NCBI RefSeq assembly: GCF_900183975.1
Contig: NZ_LT853882.1
Location: 2,659,501 to 2,723,500, forward strand
Direction: 5' to 3'
Length of the DNA: 64,000 nt
Source of the DNA: Xanthomonas fragariae
Lineage (GTDB): Bacteria > Pseudomonadota > Gammaproteobacteria > Xanthomonadales > Xanthomonadaceae
Every line of letters starts with the position of its first letter. Within the stretch, counting starts at the first letter, position 1. The translations under genes were made by a program, and so were the position numbers. The notes below the pieces were generated by a model. The model was not told where the DNA came from. It did no database searches and was given only the letters and a program-made list of their open reading frames with translations. Shown piece after piece: positions 1 to 10,378 of the stretch.

Positions 1-932
1 GCGCGCGAGGCATCCGGCGGCACCAGATGATCGTGTTCGGCGTAGATATTCAACACCGGCATGTCGACTGCCTGCAGATCCACCGCCTGCCCGCCAATGC
101 TCACTTGGCCGGTGACCAGCCCATTGCGCTGATAGAACAACGTGACGAACTCGCGGAAGGCCTCGCCAGCCAGATCGGGCGAATCGAAGATCCACTTTTC
201 CATACGCAGGAAATCTTCCAGCGCCTGCTTGTCGTCGAGGATGTCGAGCAGGCTCACGTACTTTTGCAGATTGAGCCGGAACGGCTTGAGCATCAGGTAA
301 CTGGCGTTCATCAGATCCGCCGGCACGTTGCCCATCGTATCGACGAACAGATCCACATCGACCATGCGCGCCCAATTGGACAGCATGTTGTCGGGAGTGT
401 GGAAATCCACCGGCGTGACCATGGTGATCAGATTGCGCACCTTGGACCGCTGCAACGCGGCGTAGCACAACGAGAACGTGCCGCCCTGGCAGATGCCGAG
501 CAGATCGACCGCATCCAGCCCCGACTTCGCGCGTAAGTGATCTACCGCGCCATCGATATAGCGCAGCAGATAATCTTCGAGGGTGAGGTAACGCTCAGAG
601 CGATCTGGATAGCCCCAATCCAGCACGTAAACGTCCTGGCCGTGACTGAGCAGGCCCTTGACCAGCGAGCGATCGACCTGCAGATCGACCATGTACGGGC
701 GATTGACCAGCGCGTAGACGATCAACAACGGCGTCTTCGCCACCGGCGCTTGCTCGCCGACAAAGCGATACAGCACCACCTTGCCATCGCGCCAGACTTC
801 TTCGCGCTCGGTGGCGCCATAATCCACATCCTCAACGTCAGGCAGCAGCTTGAGCCCCTCGCGCAGTTTGCGCTGCATCGACAAGGTTTCCTGCATCAGG
901 TCTTCGGCGCTGAATCCCAACGGGCCTTTCAT
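1..932 (-). CDS. phaC: Class III poly(3-hydroxyalkanoate) synthase subunit PhaC (partial, 3' end outside window)
   Basis: Polymerises 3-hydroxyacyl-CoA into PHA granules as the catalytic subunit of a PhaC-PhaE complex. The frame is open from an ATG at 932 to the window edge, giving about 310 residues of the roughly 355 usual for class III PhaC. A lipase-like box GICQGG carries the nucleophilic Cys, and an alpha/beta-hydrolase Asp follows in AEHDHLVP; the catalytic His would lie beyond the edge. The start overlaps the phaE stop by ATGA, so the two are translationally coupled. Family call is firm; only the C-terminus is unseen. Confidence 0.93.
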   Translation of the reverse strand, partial: MKGPLGFSAEDLMQETLSMQRKLREGLKLLPDVEDVDYGATEREEVWRDGKVVLYRFVGEQAPVAKTPLLIVYALVNRPYMVDLQVDRSLVKGLLSHGQDVYVLDWGYPDRSERYLTLEDYLLRYIDGAVDHLRAKSGLDAVDLLGICQGGTFSLCYAALQRSKVRNLITMVTPVDFHTPDNMLSNWARMVDVDLFVDTMGNVPADLMNASYLMLKPFRLNLQKYVSLLDILDDKQALEDFLRMEKWIFDSPDLAGEAFREFVTLFYQRNGLVTGQVSIGGQAVDLQAVDMPVLNIYAEHDHLVPPDASR

Positions 933-2104
933 GCCTGCGCTCCACTTGGCTTGCGTGTGGTCGGCTTGCCGGCGAGCTTGCCAGTGGATGGCTTGGATAC
1001 GGTCTTTGAATCGGTGGTCTTGTTAGCCGGAGGCTTTTTAGCTGCAGTCTTTTTCGCTGCGGTTTTTTTGACGGCGCTGGTTGCAGTTGCTGGCTTGGGC
1101 GCAGCACTCGCCTTGGATGTCGCCGCAGGGTTGTCCGTGGCCGGCGCAACCGGATCGGCAGTCGACGCTGCCGCAGGTTTGCTTGCGGGGCTTGCCGCCG
1201 TACGCAGCATGCGCTGCACCAAACGCTCCAGCTCGGCAATACGGCGATGGGCAGCATCCATTTCCGAACGCGTCGGCATTCCGAAGCGTTCGCTGAGTTC
1301 TTCGACTTCCTCTTGCAGCGCAGCGCGCATGCGCATATGCGCGTTGGCGAAGCCGCCGTACACTTGGCGAAACTGGTCCGACAACGCAACGTCGGCATAG
1401 GATTCTTCGGCCGCCTCGATCCATAAATCGAACAAGGCGCGCGCGCTGGTCAACTGGGTGCCGCTGCTCTCGTGCTCGCTCAGCTTGGACGCAAAGCGCG
1501 TGAACGCCTGCTCGACGGCGGCCTTGAGTTGCTTGCCATAGGCTTGCGACTGCGCCTGATAGTCCTGCTGCGCGCGTGCCAGTTTCTGCAGGCGGGCCTG
1601 ACGATTACGGTTCAAACCGAACGCCGGCATGTCCAACCACGACGCATTTTCCTGCCGCCATTTTTCCCAAGTCAGCGCCGCTTCCTGCAGCCACGGGTCG
1701 AAGCCGCCCTGGCTGCCACCGCGCAACGAACCAAGCGTCCATTGCATCAATTGCTCGCCCTGCCCTTGCACGGCCTTCCGCCACGCATCGGAGACTTCGT
1801 TGGCAGAGGTGTCGCGCCCGGCAAATTGCGCGGCCACCTGTTGCATGGTGCCGAACCAACCACCGGCCTGATTGCGGAAGCGGTCAATCGCCTCCTGCGC
1901 CTGCGGTGCGGCCTGCGTCGGCAACAACTGCGACCACCAATCTACCGCCTTGCGCCAGTCTTGCGGTGCGTCGCTACCAGGAGCCGGTGACGGCCGCGCA
2001 CTGGAGCCGGCCTGGCCGTGGCGCATGGCATCTGCCCAGGCACTCCAATACTGGCACGCCTTGTCCTCGAAGTTGCCGTTGTCCGAACCGCTACCTGCCA
2101 TCAT
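929..2104 (-). CDS. phaE: Class III PHA synthase subunit PhaE
   Basis: Non-catalytic partner that activates PhaC in class III PHA synthases. The 391-residue protein has a Trp- and Gln-rich helical N-terminal and middle part (conserved-looking WWSQLLP and WLDMPAFG segments), a predicted coiled coil, and a low-complexity Ala/Lys/Pro/Thr tail from about residue 300 onward that resembles histone-like AAKK tails. It directly precedes phaC with a 4-base overlap. Two adjacent ATGs (2104 and 2101) could start it; a GGAAGGG sequence lies just upstream. The basic tail could contact DNA or granule-associated factors, which is inference only. Confidence 0.88.
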   Translation of the reverse strand: MMAGSGSDNGNFEDKACQYWSAWADAMRHGQAGSSARPSPAPGSDAPQDWRKAVDWWSQLLPTQAAPQAQEAIDRFRNQAGGWFGTMQQVAAQFAGRDTSANEVSDAWRKAVQGQGEQLMQWTLGSLRGGSQGGFDPWLQEAALTWEKWRQENASWLDMPAFGLNRNRQARLQKLARAQQDYQAQSQAYGKQLKAAVEQAFTRFASKLSEHESSGTQLTSARALFDLWIEAAEESYADVALSDQFRQVYGGFANAHMRMRAALQEEVEELSERFGMPTRSEMDAAHRRIAELERLVQRMLRTAASPASKPAAASTADPVAPATDNPAATSKASAAPKPATATSAVKKTAAKKTAAKKPPANKTTDSKTVSKPSTGKLAGKPTTRKPSGAQA

Positions 2105-2159
2105 CCCTTCCCATGACTGTCCACCCAGCCATCCTACCGCGTGTGTCCCGGCACACCGG

Positions 2160-2774
2160 TCAGGGTTTGGGGATCCGCAGCGTCTTGCTGATCATCAGCG
2201 AGCCCGACACCGCAAACAGCAGCACCAGCGGGTGGAACTGCCACGGCCCGAGTTGCCACTGGCCCCACCACAGGGTGTCGCCGATATGGCCACTGCTGGC
2301 GGCGACCGCGAGCAAAATCACCAACAGCAGGCTGGTGGGAATCGGGGTGCCTTCGAAGTACGGCACCTTGTCGGCCTCGCCGGCGATCCCTTCGGCAGTG
2401 ACGTTGTAACGCGCCAACCGGCTTACGCCGCAGCAGACAAAATAGCTCAGCACCAGCCAATCCCAGCCACCGCGCATGCCGCAGGCATAGCCCAGCGAGG
2501 CCGGCGCCACCCCGAACGAAATCACGTCGGCCAGCGAATTCAGCTCGCGGCCCAGGGTTGAGGACGCTTTGCGCCAGCGCGCCACGTGCCCGTCCAGCGC
2601 ATCGAACACGAACGCCAGCGGAATCAGCGCCATGCCCAGCAACAGATCGCCACGATGGCCTTCCTGCACAAACCGCATCACCGCGAAGATCACCCCGGTG
2701 CCGCAGAAGGCATTGGCCAACGTGAACCAGTCCGCGAGTTGGAAATCGCGCAACATCGAGAAATGGCGTTTCAT
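2160..2774 (-). CDS. pssA: CDP-alcohol phosphatidyltransferase, phosphatidylserine synthase type
   Basis: Integral membrane enzyme expected to transfer phosphatidate from CDP-diacylglycerol to serine, the first step to phosphatidylethanolamine. The CDP-alcohol motif is visible as DALDGHVAR, eight residues, then GRELNSLAD, followed by ISFGVAP. In the family consensus DG-x2-AR-x8-G-x3-D-x3-D the third Asp is Asn here, which is unusual because it is a metal-cluster residue. I chose the ATG at 2774 (204 residues); an in-frame TTG at 2801 would add nine residues without a better ribosome site. Several hydrophobic segments match the usual multi-span topology. The serine substrate is inferred from the eukaryote/Bacillus-like LADxxSFG block. 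Confidence 0.8.
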   Translation of the reverse strand: MKRHFSMLRDFQLADWFTLANAFCGTGVIFAVMRFVQEGHRGDLLLGMALIPLAFVFDALDGHVARWRKASSTLGRELNSLADVISFGVAPASLGYACGMRGGWDWLVLSYFVCCGVSRLARYNVTAEGIAGEADKVPYFEGTPIPTSLLLVILLAVAASSGHIGDTLWWGQWQLGPWQFHPLVLLFAVSGSLMISKTLRIPKP

Positions 2775-2843
2775 GCGGAGCCTGAGGTGAGCAGGGCGCA
2801 AAGGGTAACGCGCGCGCTATGCAGGCGACCGTTCTGATATCGC

Positions 2844-3332
2844 TTAGATCCGCGAATATGTCCACGACTGCATGCGCCCATCGCGATATGGCATGACGCC
2901 ATGGAACGGACGCGGGTCGCCGTCGAACACCAACGGCAGGAAGTTCCGGTCGCCTTCCCACATGGGCACCTGGTCCATCTGGTCGATGGCCACCCATTCC
3001 AGTGTGCCCTCCGGGTTCGAGGTCTGCGGCGTGCCTTCGAAGCTGCCGATCAGGAACACAAAGCCCAGCCAGTCCTCGCCGTGCTTGCCGAAGCCCGGCC
3101 AGCTGATGGTCCCGCGCAATTGCATTTCACCGCACTCGACGCCGGCTTCTTCGCGAATCTCGCGGCGCATGCCGGCTAGCACGTCTTCGTCCGGTTCCAC
3201 CTTGCCGCCGAGCCCGTTGTACTTGCCCAGGTGTTGATCGCCGGGACGGGCAGTGCGATGGATCATCAACACCTGCGTGCCGTCCGGCGATAACAGGTAG
3301 CCAAGCGTGGCGACAATGGGGGTATAGGGCAT
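2844..3332 (-). CDS. Nudix hydrolase, MutT/YtkD-like 8-oxo-dGTPase type
   Basis: A 162-residue pyrophosphohydrolase. The full Nudix box is present: GGKVEPDE followed seven residues later by REIREEAGV, supplying the metal-binding glutamates. An HLGKYNGLGGK stretch just before the box and a DWLGFVF strand are typical of the 8-oxo-dGTP/mutator-type subgroup, so removal of oxidised nucleotides is the likeliest role; the exact substrate cannot be read from sequence. It stands alone between pssA and a DUF1249 gene, all leftward. Start ATG at 3332. Confidence 0.85.
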   Translation of the reverse strand: MPYTPIVATLGYLLSPDGTQVLMIHRTARPGDQHLGKYNGLGGKVEPDEDVLAGMRREIREEAGVECGEMQLRGTISWPGFGKHGEDWLGFVFLIGSFEGTPQTSNPEGTLEWVAIDQMDQVPMWEGDRNFLPLVFDGDPRPFHGVMPYRDGRMQSWTYSRI

Positions 3333-3404
3333 GGCATGCGATCTGGCACGCGGAGCGCATCAGTATGATCGGTGCCGCGCATCGGACGCGACAGCAACCC
3401 ACGC

Positions 3405-3914
3405 TCAGTCAACGGCGGCCTGCAAGCTGGGACGCGGCGGCGCGACGTAATCCGTATCTAGACGCAAGGTAGCGACGCCATGGCCACGCTCGGCCAGGTA
3501 CTCCAACCACTTGCTCAGGAACGTATTCATGCGCATACGGTGGCTGATCAGTTCGGCTGGCGGCGGGAACAGGCCCATAACGTCCTGCCAGCGGCGGCCG
3601 ACATAGCAATGCGTGGTTTCGGCCTGGCGTGCGTCGCGGTACAAGCGCACATAGGCCGACGGATCCGGTTCGCCGGTCACCGGGTCGCACAGGTCGTAGG
3701 TCAGTCGCAGCTCCACCGTGTAGCGGTGGCACTCGATCACGTCCAACCGCAGATTCAAGCCATCGCCGATCGAGGAGGTGTAAGAACCAGGTGCGAGATC
3801 GGCCGGTGCGAACAGCCGGGTCAGATGCTGGAAATTTTCTGCATACAAGCCCATCAGCCAGCCGAACCGGCTCAGCTTGGGAATGCGTTCGAGTTTGCTC
3901 AGTGCTTGCGCCAT
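3405..3914 (-). CDS. DUF1249 (YqiB-like) protein
   Basis: A 169-residue soluble protein of the DUF1249/YqiB family, whose members in gammaproteobacteria usually sit beside nudix and cpdA genes; here a Nudix gene lies directly downstream. Recognisable family features are the N-terminal FGWLMGLYAENF segment and the central SAYVRLYRDARQAE region. No enzymatic motif is visible and the biochemical function is unknown. Start ATG at 3914. Confidence 0.75.
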   Translation of the reverse strand: MAQALSKLERIPKLSRFGWLMGLYAENFQHLTRLFAPADLAPGSYTSSIGDGLNLRLDVIECHRYTVELRLTYDLCDPVTGEPDPSAYVRLYRDARQAETTHCYVGRRWQDVMGLFPPPAELISHRMRMNTFLSKWLEYLAERGHGVATLRLDTDYVAPPRPSLQAAVD

Positions 3915-4084
3915 GACCGATCCTACACGCTGCGCTGCCGCACGGGCAGCATTGACGAAGGCCCAACAGCAGGCCTATCTTGACGGAGCGCTGTCCCGCC
4001 CGCTTCGTTTTCCCCGAGCCGCCCACGGCAATCATAAGCAGCTGTTCCACGCATCCGGTAGATGCACGCACCACTCGCGCGTCC

Positions 4085-4122
4085 CACCTCCCGAATCCCG
4101 AACTTCGAATCCCCAATCCCAA
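4085..4122. repeat. Intergenic degenerate AATCCC repeat
   Basis: The gap between the DUF1249 gene and ppsR holds tandem-like runs of the words CGAATCCC and CCCCAATCCC. The same words recur in other intergenic gaps of this window near 27,087-27,155, 34,480-34,511, 35,805-35,830 and 54,020-54,058. They look like members of a short dispersed intergenic repeat rather than coding DNA. Confidence 0.5.
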
Positions 4123-4123
4123 C

Positions 4124-4945
4124 TTAGAACATCTCGCGCTGCAGCCCCAACGTCGACAACACCTTACTGGAGATTTCCTCGATCGAGGTATTGGTGGTGC
4201 TAAGCGACGGAATGCGCTCCATCTGGAACATGCGCTCGGCGATCGCCACTTCGCGCCGACAGGTCTCTGCCGCGCTGTAACGGGAGTTCGCACGTCGCTC
4301 CTGTCGAATTTGTTGCAGGCGCTCCGGATCGATGGTCAGGCCGAACAACTTGCTGCGGTAGTCGCGCAACCGCAGCGGCAGATTCTCGTTTTCCAGGTCT
4401 TCTTCGGTCAACGGGTAATTTGCGGCGCGAATGCCGTAATGCAAGGCCAGATAGATGCAGGTCGGCGTCTTGCCTGCGCGCGACACCGCCACCAGGATCA
4501 CATCCGCCTCGTCGTAGTTGAGTGCGATGCCATCGTCGTGGCTCAACGCGAAGTTCATCGCATTGATACGGCGGTGGTAAGTCTCGAAATCCACCAGGCC
4601 ATGCGCACGCCCCACGCGCGAATGTCGCGGTGCGTTGAGTTCGCGTTCCAGCGGCTCGATGAAGGGCGCGAACACATCCAGCATCAGCGCGCCGCTCTCG
4701 GCCAGGATCATGCTCAGTTGTGGATCGACGCAGGAATTGACCACCACCGGGCGCACTTGGTACCTCTCGCCCGCAGCGCGCACCCGCATCGCAGCCTCGC
4801 GCGCTTTTTCTGCATCGTCGATGAACGACATGCGGTCGGTGACGAAATTGAATCCACTGAACTGTGTGAGCAGGCTATGCCCAATCGTTTCAGCGGTGAT
4901 ACCGGTTCCATCGGACACGTAAAACACCGGCCGAATCGTTGACAT
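4124..4945 (-). CDS. ppsR: PEP synthase regulatory protein (kinase/pyrophosphorylase)
   Basis: Bifunctional serine/threonine kinase and Pi-dependent pyrophosphorylase of the DUF299 family, which switches PEP synthase off and on by ADP-dependent phosphorylation of a Thr next to its catalytic His. The 273-residue protein opens with [11 protein letters not shown] and has the nucleotide-binding loop SRAGKT at about residues 155-160. It is divergent from ppsA, its expected target, across 143 bases. The start at 4945 has a GAGGTG ribosome site about eight bases upstream; a longer frame to 4975 lacks one. Confidence 0.93.
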   Translation of the reverse strand: MSTIRPVFYVSDGTGITAETIGHSLLTQFSGFNFVTDRMSFIDDAEKAREAAMRVRAAGERYQVRPVVVNSCVDPQLSMILAESGALMLDVFAPFIEPLERELNAPRHSRVGRAHGLVDFETYHRRINAMNFALSHDDGIALNYDEADVILVAVSRAGKTPTCIYLALHYGIRAANYPLTEEDLENENLPLRLRDYRSKLFGLTIDPERLQQIRQERRANSRYSAAETCRREVAIAERMFQMERIPSLSTTNTSIEEISSKVLSTLGLQREMF

Positions 4946-5088
4946 CAAGACCACCTCATTTGAACAGATGCCCAAAACTTACGGGCTCATGCTTGTGCAG
5001 GTTCCGCTGTGCACTGCATCATAGCGGCTTCTTCCTACGGACGCGGCCATCCAGCCCGCTCGGGCGATGGCCTCACGGAGCATCGCGC

Positions 5089-7467
5089 TTGAACGAGAAT
5101 ATCCTGTGGTTGCATGAGCTACGCCTGGTCGATCTGGCCCGCGTAGGCGGTAAAAATTCCTCGCTTGGCGAGATGATTGGCAAGTTGGCCGGGTTGGGCG
5201 TTTCGGTTCCCGGTGGATATGCGACCACTGCGGAAGCTTTCAAGGACTTCATCGCGCACAACAGTCTGTCCAAGCGCATCTTCGACAAGCTCGCAACGCT
5301 TGACGTCGAAGACGTCAACGCTCTCACCATCGCCGGCAAGGAGATTCGCGGCTGGGTGATCGATGCACCGCTGCAACCAGAATTGGACCGCGACATCCGC
5401 ACTGCATACGAACAGCTATGCGCGGAAAACGGGGGCGGCGAAGTGGCGGTAGCAGTACGTTCGTCGGCAACCGCTGAAGATCTGCCGGACGCCTCGTTCG
5501 CAGGTCAGCAGGAAACCTTCCTCAATGTGACCGGCGCCGACGATGTCGTGCACAAGGTCAAGGAAGTGTTCGCCAGCCTCTACAACGATCGCGCAATTGC
5601 GTATCGCGTGCATCACGGCTTCAAGCACGAAGACGTGTTCCTGTCGGCCGGCGTGCAGTTGATGGTGCGCTCGGGGGTTGGAGCCGCCGGCGTGCTGTTT
5701 ACACTGGACACCGAGTCGGGCTTTCGTGATGTGGTGTTCGTCACCTCGAGCTTCGGTCTGGGCGAAATGGTCGTGCAGGGCGCGGTCAACCCGGACGAGT
5801 TCTACGTCTACAAGCCCACGCTCACTGCAGGCAAGCCGGCGATCCTGCGCCGCTCGCTCGGCAGCAAAGCGATCCGCATGGTTTACTCGGATGTGCCCGG
5901 CGAGCGCGTGCGCATCGAAGACACACCGGTCGAACTGCGCAGCACCTTCTCGATCAGCGACGAAGACGTGCAGGAGCTTTCCAGGCAGGCGCTGGTGATC
6001 GAAAAGCATTACGGCCGCCCGATGGACATCGAGTGGGCGAAAGACGGTGTCAGCGGCAAGCTGTTCATCGTGCAGGCGCGCCCGGAAACGGTGAAATCGC
6101 GCAGCCACGCTACCCAGATCGAGCGTTTTTCTCTGGAAGCCAAGGGCGCCAAAATCCTGGTCGAAGGACGCGCGGTGGGTGCCAAGATCGGCAGCGGCGT
6201 GGCGCGCGTGGTGCGCTCGCTGGAGGACATGAACCGCGTGCAGGCCGGCGACGTGCTGATCGCCGACATGACCGACCCCGATTGGGAGCCGGTGATGAAA
6301 CGCGCTTCGGCAATCGTCACCAACCGTGGCGGCCGTACCTGCCACGCGGCGATCATCGCGCGTGAGCTCGGCGTGCCGGCCGTGGTCGGTTCGGGTAACG
6401 CCACCGATGTGCTCAGCGACGGCCAGGAAGTGACGGTGAGCTGTGCCGAAGGCGATACCGGCTTCATCTACGACGGTCTGCTGCCGTTCGAGCGCATCAC
6501 CACCGATCTGGGTAACATGCCGCCTGCGCCGCTCAAGATCATGATGAATGTGGCCAACCCGGAGCGCGCATTCGACTTCGGTCAACTGCCCAACGCTGGT
6601 ATTGGTCTGGCGCGCCTGGAAATGATCATTGCCGCGCATATCGGCATCCATCCCAATGCGCTGCTGGAATACGACAAGCAGGACGCCGACGTGCGCAAGA
6701 AGATCGACGCCAAGATTGCCGGTTATGGCGATCCGGTGAGCTTCTACGTCAACCGTCTGGCCGAAGGCATCGCCACGCTGACCGCATCGGTGGCGCCGAA
6801 TACGGTGATCGTGCGCTTGTCGGACTTCAAGTCGAACGAGTACGCCAACCTGATCGGCGGCTCGCGTTACGAACCGCATGAAGAGAACCCGATGATCGGC
6901 TTTCGTGGCGCCAGCCGTTATGTCGATCCGTCCTTCACCAAGGCGTTTTCGCTGGAATGCAAGGCGGTGTTGAAGGTGCGCAACGAAATGGGCTTGAACA
7001 ACCTCTGGGTCATGATTCCGTTCGTGCGGACGCTGGAAGAAGGCCTCAAGGTGATCGAGGTGCTGGAGCAGAACGGGCTCAAGCAAGGCGAGAACGGCCT
7101 CAAGATCATCATGATGTGCGAGCTGCCGTCCAACGCATTGCTGGCAGACGAGTTCCTGGAAATCTTCGATGGTTTTTCGATCGGCTCCAACGATCTGACC
7201 CAGCTGACGCTGGGCCTGGATCGCGATTCGTCGATCGTGGCGCATCTGTTCGACGAGCGGAATCCGGCGGTCAAAAAACTGCTGTCGATGGCGATCAAGT
7301 CGGCGCGTGCCAAGGGCAAGTACGTCGGCATCTGCGGCCAGGGGCCGTCGGATCATCCGGAACTGGCCGAATGGCTGATGCAGGAAGGTATCGAATCACT
7401 GTCGTTGAATCCCGACACCGTGGTCGACACCTGGTTGCGTCTGGCCAAGCTCAAGAGCGAAAGCTGA
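5089..7467 (+). CDS. ppsA: Phosphoenolpyruvate synthase
   Basis: Converts pyruvate, ATP and water to PEP, AMP and phosphate, the entry to gluconeogenesis. The N-terminal ATP-binding domain includes the KNSSLGEM and [17 protein letters not shown] blocks. The phosphohistidine domain has GGRTCHAAI with the catalytic His at about residue 419. The C-terminal PEP/pyruvate barrel includes [11 protein letters not shown] and the GICGQGPSD segment with the active-site Cys. I take the TTG at 5089 as start: a GGAG lies eight bases upstream and the product is then 792 residues, the usual length. The frame is open further upstream to 4939 but that part is not family-like. Confidence 0.95.
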   Translation: MNENILWLHELRLVDLARVGGKNSSLGEMIGKLAGLGVSVPGGYATTAEAFKDFIAHNSLSKRIFDKLATLDVEDVNALTIAGKEIRGWVIDAPLQPELDRDIRTAYEQLCAENGGGEVAVAVRSSATAEDLPDASFAGQQETFLNVTGADDVVHKVKEVFASLYNDRAIAYRVHHGFKHEDVFLSAGVQLMVRSGVGAAGVLFTLDTESGFRDVVFVTSSFGLGEMVVQGAVNPDEFYVYKPTLTAGKPAILRRSLGSKAIRMVYSDVPGERVRIEDTPVELRSTFSISDEDVQELSRQALVIEKHYGRPMDIEWAKDGVSGKLFIVQARPETVKSRSHATQIERFSLEAKGAKILVEGRAVGAKIGSGVARVVRSLEDMNRVQAGDVLIADMTDPDWEPVMKRASAIVTNRGGRTCHAAIIARELGVPAVVGSGNATDVLSDGQEVTVSCAEGDTGFIYDGLLPFERITTDLGNMPPAPLKIMMNVANPERAFDFGQLPNAGIGLARLEMIIAAHIGIHPNALLEYDKQDADVRKKIDAKIAGYGDPVSFYVNRLAEGIATLTASVAPNTVIVRLSDFKSNEYANLIGGSRYEPHEENPMIGFRGASRYVDPSFTKAFSLECKAVLKVRNEMGLNNLWVMIPFVRTLEEGLKVIEVLEQNGLKQGENGLKIIMMCELPSNALLADEFLEIFDGFSIGSNDLTQLTLGLDRDSSIVAHLFDERNPAVKKLLSMAIKSARAKGKYVGICGQGPSDHPELAEWLMQEGIESLSLNPDTVVDTWLRLAKLKSES

Positions 7468-7471
7468 TGGC

Positions 7472-8431
7472 ATGATTGGTACAGTGTTGGCGGCGACTGC
7501 CGGAGCAGTCGTTGCGAAGCCGGCGGCGGCCAAGGCCGCAGAGCCGGCGTTCAACTGGGCGAACATCCCGTGGGCGCATTACGCCCTCGATTGGGGGCTC
7601 GCGCTGCTGATCGTGGTGGCGGGCATGTGGCTCGCCAAGCAACTGAGCCAGTGGTTGCACCGTGCCCTTACCCGCGCCCGCATCGAGATCACGCTGACCA
7701 ACTTCCTGCGTAACGTGCTGTACGCGTTGTTGCTGGTGTTGGTGTTCGTGAGCGCGTTGATCCAGATCGGCATACCGCCGACCTCGCTGATCGCCGTACT
7801 CGGTGCGGCAGGCCTGGCCGTTGGTCTGGCGTTGAAGGATTCGCTATCCAACATTGCCGCAGGCGTGATGCTGATCGTGCTGCGGCCGATGCGCGATGGC
7901 GACCATGTCGTGATTGCCGGCCAGGAAGGCATCGTGGACGAGATACGGATCTTCCAGACCCGGCTTCGCTCGTTCGACGAACGCATGATCACACTGCCCA
8001 ACAGCACGATCACCACCACCCCGATCGTCAATTACAGCACCCTGCCCAACCGGCGCCTGGAAGTGGCCGTGGGCGTGGGCTATGAAGACGATCTGAAAAA
8101 AGCCCAGCAGTTGTTGTTGCAGATCGCCAAGGAGAATCCGAACGTTCTAGATTCGCCGGCACCGTTCGTGCAGGTCACCAACCTGGGCGAAAGCACGGTG
8201 GATCTGATGTTGTTTGCGTATGCGACCAACGGCAATTTCGGCGCGGCCAAGAGCACTACGCTGGAAAAGATCCGCAATCAGCTGCTGGAGAATGGGCTCA
8301 ATATTCCTTATCCGCAGCGCGATCTGCATGTGTATCACCACGATGCCGACGGCAAGCCGATGTCGGAGCTGTTGTTGAGAGGCATCACAGACGATGGCGA
8401 TTTGACCAAGGGACCGTCGCTGGCGCGTTGA
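7472..8431 (+). CDS. mscS: MscS-family small-conductance mechanosensitive channel
   Basis: Inner-membrane channel that releases solutes during hypo-osmotic shock. The 319-residue protein has a hydrophobic N-terminus, two further membrane spans, and the Gly/Ala-rich pore helix GAAGLAVGLALKDSLSN followed by the VLRPMRDGDHV linker that defines the family. The beta domain (RSFDERMITLPNS) and the cytoplasmic alpha/beta cage follow. It begins four bases after the ppsA stop, so it is probably cotranscribed with ppsA, and is followed by a clear terminator. Confidence 0.93.
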   Translation: MIGTVLAATAGAVVAKPAAAKAAEPAFNWANIPWAHYALDWGLALLIVVAGMWLAKQLSQWLHRALTRARIEITLTNFLRNVLYALLLVLVFVSALIQIGIPPTSLIAVLGAAGLAVGLALKDSLSNIAAGVMLIVLRPMRDGDHVVIAGQEGIVDEIRIFQTRLRSFDERMITLPNSTITTTPIVNYSTLPNRRLEVAVGVGYEDDLKKAQQLLLQIAKENPNVLDSPAPFVQVTNLGESTVDLMLFAYATNGNFGAAKSTTLEKIRNQLLENGLNIPYPQRDLHVYHHDADGKPMSELLLRGITDDGDLTKGPSLAR

Positions 8432-8458
8432 TGTGCTAATAGCGTCATGGCGAAAAGC

Positions 8459-8490
8459 AAAAAGGCCACATCGAGTGATGCGGCCTTTTT
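8459..8490 (+). terminator. Rho-independent terminator after mscS
   Basis: AAAAAGGCC and GGCCTTTTT form nine paired bases around a 14-base centre that itself can pair (ATC/GAT), ending in a T run. It lies 28 bases after the mscS stop. Confidence 0.85.
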
Positions 8491-8616
8491 GTTGAATTTG
8501 CTAAAACCGCACGGTGTCTGGCGCGCCGCCCTCAATCGAGCCGCCTGACGCACACGCACTTCGCAACTCAGCGCTCGCGACACGTCAACGGTATTCAGCC
8601 AAGCGATGGGTAAGGC

Positions 8617-9201
8617 TCAGCTGTGCACGTCAGCCTGCGTATCGCCACCCAGCGCACCCATGAACTGCCGGTAGTGGCGCAGCTCGTCGATCGAATCGCG
8701 CACATCGCTCAGCGCAGTGTGTGCCGAACTTTTGGCGAAACCGTTGGCCACCGTCGGCGCCCAGCGTCGCGCCAACTCTTTGAGGGTGGAAACGTCCAGG
8801 TTGCGGTAGTGGAAGTAGCGCTCCAGGCGCGACATCTGGCGGTGTAGAAAGCGGCGGTCCTGGCAGATCGAGTTGCCGCACATTGGCGAGGCGCCGGCGC
8901 GGATCCACTCGCCCAGGAACGTGACCGTCTGCGCCTCGGCTTGAGCGTGGGTGACCCGACTGTCGAGCACGCGCTGCCACAGACCCGAACGGCGATGCTG
9001 ATTGCGATTCCATTCGTCCATCGCTTCCAGCGTTGCCAGCGGGTGGGCGATGGCCAGTTCCGGTCCCTCGGCAAGCACGTTCAACTGCGCATCGGTCACG
9101 ATGGTGGCGATCTCGATGATGGAATCGCGATCGGTATCCAGACCAGTCATTTCCAGATCGATCCAGATCAGTCGGTCGTTGCCTGTAAAGGTGTCTGCCA
9201 T
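8617..9201 (-). CDS. orn: Oligoribonuclease
   Basis: 3'-to-5' exoribonuclease that degrades two-to-five-nucleotide RNAs and pGpG from cyclic-di-GMP turnover; usually essential. DEDDh-family residues are visible: Asp and Glu in [10 protein letters not shown] near the N-terminus and His and Asp in [12 protein letters not shown] near the C-terminus. Start at 9201 gives 194 residues, near the family length of about 180-190; the frame remains open to 9297, overlapping tadA. It lies 70 bases downstream of tadA on the same strand. Confidence 0.94.
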   Translation of the reverse strand: MADTFTGNDRLIWIDLEMTGLDTDRDSIIEIATIVTDAQLNVLAEGPELAIAHPLATLEAMDEWNRNQHRRSGLWQRVLDSRVTHAQAEAQTVTFLGEWIRAGASPMCGNSICQDRRFLHRQMSRLERYFHYRNLDVSTLKELARRWAPTVANGFAKSSAHTALSDVRDSIDELRHYRQFMGALGGDTQADVHS

Positions 9202-9271
9202 ATCGCCGTCCTGTGAAGGGCCGTCGCCGGCCAGATGCTGAAGGGCGCGCATCATACCGCGGCCGCGCCGC

Positions 9272-10251
<980 letters not shown>

Positions 10252-10348
10252 ACCACGTCCTCGTCATCACGTCCGGCCTCAGTGCCGGGATGGGTAGTTT
10301 GAGGCACGCAGCCGATCAAGACGATTGAGATTTCCAATGCTCAATAGA

Positions 10349-10362
10349 ATAGCAATTGCTAT
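10349..10362. promoter_or_regulatory. MntR operator (perfect 14-bp palindrome)
   Basis: The sequence ATAGCAATTGCTAT is a perfect 14-base palindrome and matches the ATAGC-N4-GCTAT core of the enterobacterial MntR box. It lies 17 bases before the mntH start codon, inside the mntR-mntH intergenic region. A TATGAT sequence overlaps its right edge and could be the mntH -10 element, so bound MntR would block the promoter. Recognition is by similarity to the known box; binding is inferred. Confidence 0.8.
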
Positions 10363-10378
10363 ATGATCCGCTAAATCC

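Noticed and set aside
537..1400. 287-codon plus-strand frame over phaC/phaE
   Set aside because: Antisense shadow of phaC and phaE, no motifs.
5416..7356. 646-codon open frame antisense to ppsA
   Set aside because: It mirrors the ppsA codons; His/Gln/Arg-rich composition is typical of the reverse frame of a GC-rich gene and no family motif is present.
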